Part shown: positions 5,357 through 11,492 of the stretch, piece by piece
Layout: every line of letters begins with the position of its first letter
How positions within the stretch are numbered: the first letter of the stretch is position 1
Assembly (NCBI GenBank): GCA_030665485.1
Contig: DAOUZV010000025.1
Coordinates: 1 to 11,492, forward strand
Length of the DNA: 11,492 nucleotides
DNA from: Chloroflexota bacterium
GTDB taxonomy: Bacteria > Chloroflexota > Dehalococcoidia > JABGRK01
Direction: 5' to 3'
The notes under the pieces: model-generated
Told to the model about the DNA's origin: nothing
What the model saw: the letters and a program-made list of their open reading frames with translations, nothing else
The model's database searches: none
Made by a program: the position numbers and the translations under genes

Positions 5357-7609
5357 GTGAAAACAATAGTCTGGTTTGATGAAGTAGGTAAAAACGATGT
5401 CGGTTTTGTTGGCGGTAAAGGCGCAAATTTAGGTGAGATGACACAGGCCGGTATACCTGTACCGCCTGGATTTATAGTCACTGCCGATACCTATTTTTAT
5501 TTCATTGAAAAATCGGATTTGGGCGGGGAGATTAAAAAGGTGCTTGAACCTCTGGATCATCATAACAATGAAGATCTTCAGGAAGCAGCGGTTAAGTGTA
5601 AGGAAATAATCGGCAACGCCAAGATGCTCAAGGAGATCGATGAGGAAATCAGGAAAGCCTATAAAAAGATGGGGCAAGGGCTGGTTGCGGTACGTTCTTC
5701 GGCCACGGCTGAGGATTTGCCGGAGGCATCGTTTGCCGGCCAGCAGCGCACTTATCTGAACATCGAGGGTGCAGATGAAGTGGTAGCCGCCGTTCAGGGC
5801 TGCTGGGCATCGCTGTTTGAGGCCAGGGCCATCTTCTACCGCGGTGAGCAGGGGTTCGACCATTTCCAGGTTGGAATCGCCGTCCCGGTGCAGCGCATGG
5901 TCCAATCCGAGTCATCCGGCGTTATGTTTACGGCGGAGCCGGTAACCAGTGACAAAACCAAAACTACAGTTGAGGCTGTATACGGTCTGGGTGAGGCCAT
6001 CGTCTCCGGAGAGGTCACCCCCGATCACTATTTAGTAGATAAGACCAGCAAGCAAATCATCCATAAAGAACTGGCCAAGCAGGAATGGCAGCTTATAAGA
6101 AACGTTGGTGTAAGAGATATAGAAGAGACTAACATCAAGGTAGATATCCCCGAAGCCAACCAGTCAAAACAGAAGATCAGTGACGATGAGATTGTAGCGC
6201 TGGTCGAGCTTGCTCAGAAACTGGAGGACCTGTATCAGTGGCCCCAGGACATTGAGTGGGCCCGACAAGATGGCAAGCTTTACATCGTACAAACCCGCCC
6301 TATCACCACTATCACAGAGGTGCATGAACAGACTGAGCATCCAGGTTTTGATGAGGAGCCGATTCTTACCGGTTCTGCGGCAAGCCCTGGTATTTCAGCA
6401 GGTCCGGTCAAGGTAGTGAAGGACCCGTCGGAGATAGGATTGGTCAAAGAGGGCGATATTTTGGTTGCTGAAATGACCACCCCTGATTATGTGCCCGCAA
6501 TGAAAAAGGCCATTGCTATTGTTACCGATCAGGGTGGCAGAACCTGCCACGCTGCTATCGTTAGTCGTGAGCTTGGCGTTCCCTGCGTCGTCGGTACTGG
6601 AAACGCCACCGTTGTACTCAAGACCGATCAAGCCATCACGGTTGACGGTTTTAAGGGCAAGGTGTATGACGGGCAACTGGTAACAGAGAGGATATATGCG
6701 CATAAATCAATAAGGGGCGCAACGCTTAAATCCAGGACAAAGATATATGTAAATCTAGCCGAGCCGGAGCTGGCCGACATGGTCTCGGCGCGTAATGTTG
6801 ACGGCGTGGGCCTGCTACGAGCTGAGTTTATGGTAGCGCAGATAGGCGAGCACCCCAACTATATGATAAAAGAAGGACGCGGCGAGCAGTACGTGCAGAA
6901 GCTGGAACATGGCATGAGGAAGCTGGCCGCGGCGTTCGATCCCCGGCCCGTAGTCTACCGCACCACCGACTTCAAAACCAATGAGTATCGCAACCTCAAG
7001 GGCGGCGAGGAGTTTGAGGGCGAGGAAGAGAACCCCATGATTGGCTACAGGGGCTGTTCCCGCTATATAACCGATATTGAGTCCTTTAAATTGGAGCTTG
7101 AGGCTATTAAGAGGGTTCGCAAAGACCATAAGAACCTGCATGTAATGCTGCCTTTCGTGCGAACCGTCGCTGAGCTTAAAGGTGTAAAAAAGATAATGGC
7201 CGATGAAGGACTGGCCCGCTCAGACGAGTTCAAGTTGTGGATGATGGTTGAGGTTCCGTCCAACGTACTCATTCTGGACAAGTTCCTTGATGAAGGCGTG
7301 GACGGCGTATCCATTGGCTCGAACGATCTGACGCAGTTGACTCTCGGTATCGACAGGGACAGCGCCAAGCTGGCCGAGATATTCGATGAGCGCAACGAGG
7401 CTGTACTTGTTGCACTGGAGAAGGTTATCAGGGGTGCAACTACTAGAGGCGTTACCGCTTCTATCTGTGGACAGGCGCCGTCGGTGTACCCGGATCTGAC
7501 CAAGAAACTGGTAGAGTGGGGCATTACCTCGGTATCGGTAAGCCCAGACATGATTGAGCATACCAGAGAATTAGTCCACGATCTGGAGGCAGAACTAGAC
7601 GCCCGTTAA
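5357..7609 (+). CDS. ppsA: phosphoenolpyruvate synthase (pyruvate, water dikinase)
   Basis: A 750-residue enzyme, slightly shorter than E. coli PpsA (792). It makes PEP, AMP and phosphate from pyruvate, ATP and water, feeding gluconeogenesis in the cytoplasm. The domains are in the usual order: the N-terminal ATP-binding region (VGGKGANLGEM at 18-28, VRSSATAEDLPEASFAGQ at 112-129, DIEWA at 298-302), the swivelling phosphohistidine domain with GGRTCHAAIVSRELGVP (catalytic H398), and the C-terminal PEP/pyruvate TIM barrel (GYRGCSRY at 563-570, GSNDLTQLTLGIDRD at 654-668, SICGQAPS with C704). The TCHAA form of the histidine motif points to PEP synthase rather than pyruvate phosphate dikinase, which has TSHAA. 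The start is GTG 5357 with an ideal AGGAGG (5346-5351) 5 nt upstream. The stop is 8 nt before dgt, so the metabolic gene leads an operon of replication and transcription genes. Confidence 0.95.
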   Translation: MKTIVWFDEVGKNDVGFVGGKGANLGEMTQAGIPVPPGFIVTADTYFYFIEKSDLGGEIKKVLEPLDHHNNEDLQEAAVKCKEIIGNAKMLKEIDEEIRKAYKKMGQGLVAVRSSATAEDLPEASFAGQQRTYLNIEGADEVVAAVQGCWASLFEARAIFYRGEQGFDHFQVGIAVPVQRMVQSESSGVMFTAEPVTSDKTKTTVEAVYGLGEAIVSGEVTPDHYLVDKTSKQIIHKELAKQEWQLIRNVGVRDIEETNIKVDIPEANQSKQKISDDEIVALVELAQKLEDLYQWPQDIEWARQDGKLYIVQTRPITTITEVHEQTEHPGFDEEPILTGSAASPGISAGPVKVVKDPSEIGLVKEGDILVAEMTTPDYVPAMKKAIAIVTDQGGRTCHAAIVSRELGVPCVVGTGNATVVLKTDQAITVDGFKGKVYDGQLVTERIYAHKSIRGATLKSRTKIYVNLAEPELADMVSARNVDGVGLLRAEFMVAQIGEHPNYMIKEGRGEQYVQKLEHGMRKLAAAFDPRPVVYRTTDFKTNEYRNLKGGEEFEGEEENPMIGYRGCSRYITDIESFKLELEAIKRVRKDHKNLHVMLPFVRTVAELKGVKKIMADEGLARSDEFKLWMMVEVPSNVLILDKFLDEGVDGVSIGSNDLTQLTLGIDRDSAKLAEIFDERNEAVLVALEKVIRGATTRGVTASICGQAPSVYPDLTKKLVEWGITSVSVSPDMIEHTRELVHDLEAELDAR

Positions 7610-7617
7610 ACAAGGGC

Positions 7618-8664
7618 ATGATGATACGTTCCGAGGTTCGTCAGTTTTTAGAACAAAAGGAGGAGGGCCTCTCGCCATATGCTGCTAAAAGTCGCTTATC
7701 ACGCGGCAGGCAGCGACCGGAAGAGCCCTCCCCGATGCGCCTGAAGTTTCAGCGCGATCGAGACCGTATTATATTCTGCAAATCGTTTCGTCGTCTTAAA
7801 TACAAGACACAGGTATTCATCGCTCCTATAGACGATCATTACGTTACTCGTTTAACCCATACTATCGAGGTGGCCCAGATAAGCCGTTCCATCGCTCGTG
7901 CACTGAACCTAAACGAAGATTTAACCGAGGCTATTGCACTGGGTCATGATTTGGGGCACACGCCGTTCGGCCACGTGGGCGAGGAAGAGCTAAACAAGCT
8001 TCATCTCGATGGATTCAGGCACAACGAGCAGAGCTTAAGAGTGGTTGACTGGCTTGAAAAAGGGGGCCAAGGGCTGAATCTTACTTACGAAGTACGAGAC
8101 GGTATACTCAATCATTCAAAATCCGATATGGATCTGTTTGATGAGCAGTGGGACTTTCCGTCAACGCTGGAGGCGCAGATATGCAAGATAGCCGACCCCA
8201 TCGCCTATATAAATCATGATCTCAACGATGCGATAAGGGCAGGAATTATCACCGAGGATGATTTGCCTCAAACTGCTTTATCGGTTTTGGGGCGCTCGCA
8301 TTCCGGGAGGATAAACACACTGGTTTGTGATATTATAGATAACTCTTGGCCGGCTACAGGCGCCGATGAAAAACAAGAAAAGCCGCTTATTGCAATGAGT
8401 CCTGAAGTGCTGGAAGCGGCCAATCTGTTGCGTAATTTTTTGTTTGGCAATGTATATAGGGTTTGTGCGTCCAATGAGGAGACGGATAAAGCGCGGGAAA
8501 CTGTACAGTTACTTTATCGTTACTATAATAGGAACCCCGATAAAATGCCTGAAGATTACAGAACGACTGATGACAATATTGCGCGTAAGGTTGTCGATTA
8601 TATCGCGGGCATGACTGACCAGTATGCCTTTCGTATGACTGAGCAGATCGGCGGGGAAACATAG
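7618..8664 (+). CDS. dgt: deoxyguanosinetriphosphate triphosphohydrolase-like HD-domain protein
   Basis: A 348-residue HD-domain protein of the dGTPase family, which splits dGTP (or other dNTPs) into the nucleoside and triphosphate. The metal-binding residues are visible: H81 in LTHTIEVAQ, H110-D111 in ALGHDLGHTPFGH, and D201 in IAYINHDLNDA. The upstream FQRDRDRIIFCKSFRRLKYK block (44-63) and the C-terminal RKVVDYIAGMTDQYA are typical of the shorter bacterial form. Two ATG codons lie at 7618 and 7621. AAGGG (7612-7616) is 1 nt from the first and 4 nt from the second, so the true start may be the second. The gene abuts dnaG without a single base between. A dNTP-trimming enzyme beside primase suits control of the nucleotide pool, but that link is inference, and the substrate is not proven by sequence. 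Confidence 0.93.
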   Translation: MMIRSEVRQFLEQKEEGLSPYAAKSRLSRGRQRPEEPSPMRLKFQRDRDRIIFCKSFRRLKYKTQVFIAPIDDHYVTRLTHTIEVAQISRSIARALNLNEDLTEAIALGHDLGHTPFGHVGEEELNKLHLDGFRHNEQSLRVVDWLEKGGQGLNLTYEVRDGILNHSKSDMDLFDEQWDFPSTLEAQICKIADPIAYINHDLNDAIRAGIITEDDLPQTALSVLGRSHSGRINTLVCDIIDNSWPATGADEKQEKPLIAMSPEVLEAANLLRNFLFGNVYRVCASNEETDKARETVQLLYRYYNRNPDKMPEDYRTTDDNIARKVVDYIAGMTDQYAFRMTEQIGGET

Positions 8665-10440
8665 ATGAGCGTAGTAGACGATATCAAAGACAAACTGGAC
8701 GTGGTTGCCGTTATAGGTGAGTATATCAGCTTGCAAAAAACCGGCCGCAACTTCAAGGGGCTATGCCCGTTTCATGGCGAAAAAACACCATCGTTTATCG
8801 TTTCTCCGGAACGGCAGAGCTGGCACTGTTTTGGTTGTGGCACAGGTGGCGATGTTTTTAGTTTCGTCATGAAGAAGGATGGGCTTGAGTTCGGTGAGGC
8901 GGTTCATCTGCTTGCTGATAAAGCCGGGGTTGCGCTTTCTCAGAGCTATGGTGATAGGGCCAGAGATAAGGAAAACCAGAAGCTGTACGAGATAAACGAG
9001 GCCGCTGCCCAGTACTATCACCATGTATTGGTCAATACCCCTGGCGGCCAGGTGGCGCTTACATATCTGGAACAACGTGGCATAAATCGCAAAACAATCG
9101 ATGATTTTCAGCTGGGATATAGTCTGGATAGCTGGGACGCTTTGCAGAAATATCTAACCGGACGCAACATTTCTGAACTCGAAAGTGTTGGCCTTGTCGT
9201 AAAGAAAGAAAACGGCGCTTTCGATATGTTCCGCGGCCGCATCATGTTCCCTATACGTAATAGAAGAGGGAACGTGCTTGGTTTCGGTGGACGTGCACTG
9301 AGCAATGATGGCCCGAAGTATCTCAATTCACCCCAGACCAAAATCTTTAACAAAAGCAATATTATCTACGGTATTGATAGAAGCCATGCCAGCATCAGAC
9401 AGCAGGACATGGTTGTGGTGGTGGAGGGGTATATGGATGTGCTCACGGCGCATCAGTATGGCGTGAGCAATGTAGTTGCCTTTATGGGCACCGCCGTAAC
9501 CCAGAACCAGGTTGATACGCTGAGCCGTATTGCCAGCAATATTATACTGGCGCTCGACTCCGACGCAGCCGGCGATGAGGCCACCCTGAGAGGGATAGAG
9601 GTTTGCAGGCAGGCTTTGGAGCACAGCAAGAGCAAAAGACCATCTAAGGCGGGCGCCGGCAGCTCGGTTCAGATGGATATCAGAGTAGTAACTTTGCCCT
9701 CTGGAAAGGACCCGGATGAGATTATAAGAGAAGACGTGGAATTATGGAAGAAGGCGGTTGATGAGTCGCTGCCCGTAGTGGAATACCTGTTCAAAGTAGT
9801 AGCAGCAGAGTATGACCTGTCCAAAACAAAGGAAAGGTCTGCTGCTGCACAAAGACTCATCCCCATAATCAACGATATGAGCGACAACATACAGCGGGAA
9901 ATATATATTAAAAAGCTTGGTGAGTTGCTGGGAGTCAGTGAGACTACACTAACGGTTATGGCTTCCAGCGCAAGATCTGCCAAAGCAAATGCGAGGCCTA
10001 AACAGCAGGCACCTAAGGCTAAAGGCGACAAACTGGAGGAGCACTGCCTCTGTCTTCTGTTGTCGAACCCGTATCTCTACGATAAGTGCGGTGAACTGTC
10101 TGGGCAGTATTTCAGCCATATAGATAATAGGTATATCTACGAGGTTTGGAGAGATAATCCTGAGACGTTCACAGAAGACATTGATGGCAGTGTACAGGAT
10201 CATCTCGAATCACTACTGTCGGCGATATTGCCATCGGCAACAGCCTCTGTATGCGAGAAGGAACTTGCTGTGTGTGTAGCAAGACTAAAAGAAAGATATG
10301 ACAAGAAACAACAGGAGGAGGTGTGTGAGAGATATGATGAAGGTTACATTGAGGCTGCGGAGGGGGCACAGGAGGTAACAAAGGTTGACGAGGAGCTGAA
10401 AAAAGGTTTTAATCAAGTTAGGAAAAATAAGGGGGATTGA
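8665..10440 (+). CDS. dnaG: DNA primase
   Basis: A 591-residue primase that lays RNA primers at the replication fork. The N-terminal CHC2 zinc-binding domain has C34-P-F-H37 and C55-F-G-C58. The catalytic core shows GYSLDSWDAL, then FRGRIMFPI (189-197) and GFGGRAL (206-212). The Toprim domain holds VVEGYMDV (E254) and LALDSDAAGDEA (D298, D300), the metal-binding residues. After residue 330 there is a variable stretch, then a C-terminal helical region (about 455-591) where DnaB helicase usually binds, here with a charged tail (EEVCERYDEG, KKGFNQVRKN). The ATG at 8665 follows the dgt stop directly and gives the standard N-terminus SVVDDIKDKLDVV. The stop TGA overlaps the sigA ATG by one base, so the two are translationally coupled. 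Confidence 0.97.
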   Translation: MSVVDDIKDKLDVVAVIGEYISLQKTGRNFKGLCPFHGEKTPSFIVSPERQSWHCFGCGTGGDVFSFVMKKDGLEFGEAVHLLADKAGVALSQSYGDRARDKENQKLYEINEAAAQYYHHVLVNTPGGQVALTYLEQRGINRKTIDDFQLGYSLDSWDALQKYLTGRNISELESVGLVVKKENGAFDMFRGRIMFPIRNRRGNVLGFGGRALSNDGPKYLNSPQTKIFNKSNIIYGIDRSHASIRQQDMVVVVEGYMDVLTAHQYGVSNVVAFMGTAVTQNQVDTLSRIASNIILALDSDAAGDEATLRGIEVCRQALEHSKSKRPSKAGAGSSVQMDIRVVTLPSGKDPDEIIREDVELWKKAVDESLPVVEYLFKVVAAEYDLSKTKERSAAAQRLIPIINDMSDNIQREIYIKKLGELLGVSETTLTVMASSARSAKANARPKQQAPKAKGDKLEEHCLCLLLSNPYLYDKCGELSGQYFSHIDNRYIYEVWRDNPETFTEDIDGSVQDHLESLLSAILPSATASVCEKELAVCVARLKERYDKKQQEEVCERYDEGYIEAAEGAQEVTKVDEELKKGFNQVRKNKGD

Positions 10441-11492
10441 TGGATAGAACGTCTGAAAGGTTGGATTTTGAGGAGCTTCTGATAAAAGGTAAGAAGCAGG
10501 GATTCCTCACGCCAGAGGACATTCTGAAGGTGGTGCCCAAACCAGAGCAGGACCTGTCGCATTTGGAAGATATTTGGGACGCTCTTTCTGAAAACGGCGT
10601 TGAGATAGTGGAGGGCGACCGGCAGGGGCATGGTTTGACCGATAATGAGCATGCAGGTGATGAAACAAAGGTAGCCCTTGATCGCGAACTGGCTTTGGTG
10701 AGGGAGGAAGAGGTTATCGATGATCCGGTTCGCATGTATCTGCGTGAAATCGGGCGGGTGCATCTGCTGGATGCGAAAGGGGAAAAAAAGCTTGCCAGGG
10801 GGATACTTGAGGGTAGGCACGTTGAAAGATATGAGAATGAATGGCTGGAGCAGTATGGTGAATCTCCATCCACATTGGATATAGTAAGTGCTTTAGTTAA
10901 AGAACTGTACGGCGTATCCGAGCTTATAGGAGCTATAGCTGGTGATTTAGCTCTATCCAATACGGAAGGTATTACAGATGTAGTATTCAATCCGCTTTTT
11001 AGAGAGGCGATAGACAACGAGCTTAACCGCGATATGATAGACAATGTTGCCGAAAAGCTGGATGTAACGCCGGAGGAAGTGGAAAAGTCCATAATAAAAC
11101 TGTCTTTGGATATCTGCCTTATTCCTCATGCTTGCATCGATATCATTGCCGTAAAGCTAACCGATTTGAATGCCGAAACGCTGTTGATTCGTTTGAGCGA
11201 TATTGCGGATGAGTTGCGTGCGCATGAAAGAGATTTCAGTCGCAGATTTAGGAGACTGAAGGATGAGGGCGAAAGCGCCGAAAAACATCTTACTGAGGCC
11301 AATCTGCGCCTTGTCGTCAGCATCGCTAAAAAGTATATCGGGCGTGGCATGTCACTTCTGGACCTCATTCAGGAGGGTAACATAGGGCTGATCAGGGCGG
11401 TGGAGAAGTTTGATTACAGGAAGGGATATAAGTTCAGCACCTATGCCACTTGGTGGATACGCCAGGCGATAACCCGCGCCATCGCCGACCAG
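10440..11492 (+). CDS. sigA: RNA polymerase primary sigma factor (sigma70/RpoD/SigA); 3' partial
   Basis: The frame runs from ATG 10440 (within TGATG, sharing one base with the dnaG stop) without a stop to the right edge, 351 codons. Residues about 10-58 (FEELLIKGKKQGFLTPEDI, HLEDIWDAL) match region 1.1, which marks a primary sigma factor. Region 1.2 is at 95-127 (DPVRMYLREIGRVHLLDAK). A variable, mostly acidic linker fills about 128-280. Region 2 begins at about 284 (LTEANLRLVVSIAKKYI), with LLDLIQEGNIGLIRAVEKFDY (core-binding region 2.2) and KFSTYATWWIRQAITRAIADQ (region 2.3 into 2.4) at the very edge. Regions 3 and 4 lie outside the window. The dnaG-sigA pair is the conserved core of the macromolecular-synthesis operon; rpsU is absent and dgt and ppsA stand in front. 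Confidence 0.96.
   Translation, partial: MDRTSERLDFEELLIKGKKQGFLTPEDILKVVPKPEQDLSHLEDIWDALSENGVEIVEGDRQGHGLTDNEHAGDETKVALDRELALVREEEVIDDPVRMYLREIGRVHLLDAKGEKKLARGILEGRHVERYENEWLEQYGESPSTLDIVSALVKELYGVSELIGAIAGDLALSNTEGITDVVFNPLFREAIDNELNRDMIDNVAEKLDVTPEEVEKSIIKLSLDICLIPHACIDIIAVKLTDLNAETLLIRLSDIADELRAHERDFSRRFRRLKDEGESAEKHLTEANLRLVVSIAKKYIGRGMSLLDLIQEGNIGLIRAVEKFDYRKGYKFSTYATWWIRQAITRAIADQ

Noticed and set aside
10418..11092. Antisense open frame of 224 codons on the - strand over sigA
   Set aside because: The protein is a serine-rich string without any domain, as expected for the mirror of a charged coding sequence, and the + strand is clearly sigA.

Overview
The window reads as a chromosomal core region of an anaerobic bacterium, most likely a Dehalococcoidia-type Chloroflexi. 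The grounds are indirect. One is a primary sigma factor directly behind dnaG, dgt and a phosphoenolpyruvate synthase. Another is an ADP-forming acyl-CoA synthetase, an enzyme type common in anaerobes that make ATP from acyl-CoA. The third is a cysteine-rich iron-sulfur protein. The organism assignment is inference. No tRNA, rRNA, CRISPR array, insertion sequence or prophage gene was seen, and every real gene lies on the + strand.

Positions 1-343 hold the 3' end of the acyl-CoA synthetase ATP-grasp domain. Positions 399-1410 hold the ribosome-maturation cluster rpsP-khpA-rimM, which starts with a TTG codon just behind a perfect 18-bp palindrome. The ffh, trmD and rplS genes that often flank this cluster are not adjacent.

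Positions 1411-1895 look empty but hold a decayed comF gene (1422-1749). Its N-terminal zinc ribbon and its C-terminal phosphoribosyltransferase signature with the natural C-terminus are both still readable. About 120 central codons are missing, and stops, a frame change and two lost cysteines are present. A sigma70-like promoter and a leader of roughly 100 nt follow.

Positions 1896-3548 hold a 453-residue protein with a winged-helix-like region, a CCxCCC-type cysteine cluster and two ferredoxin-type [4Fe-4S] motifs. A strong hairpin and a 56-residue zinc-ribbon protein follow, and a terminator-like hairpin closes the unit. This is the least understood part of the window and the best candidate for new biology.

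Positions 3713-5252 hold plsC (phosphatidic acid synthesis) and ispH (the last step of the non-mevalonate isoprenoid pathway), which overlap by 23 nt if ispH starts at TTG 4395. Positions 5357-11492 hold a tightly packed run, ppsA-dgt-dnaG-sigA, with gaps of 8, 0 and -1 nt behind an extended -10 promoter. It couples PEP formation, dGTP removal, primer synthesis and the housekeeping sigma factor. sigA runs off the right edge.
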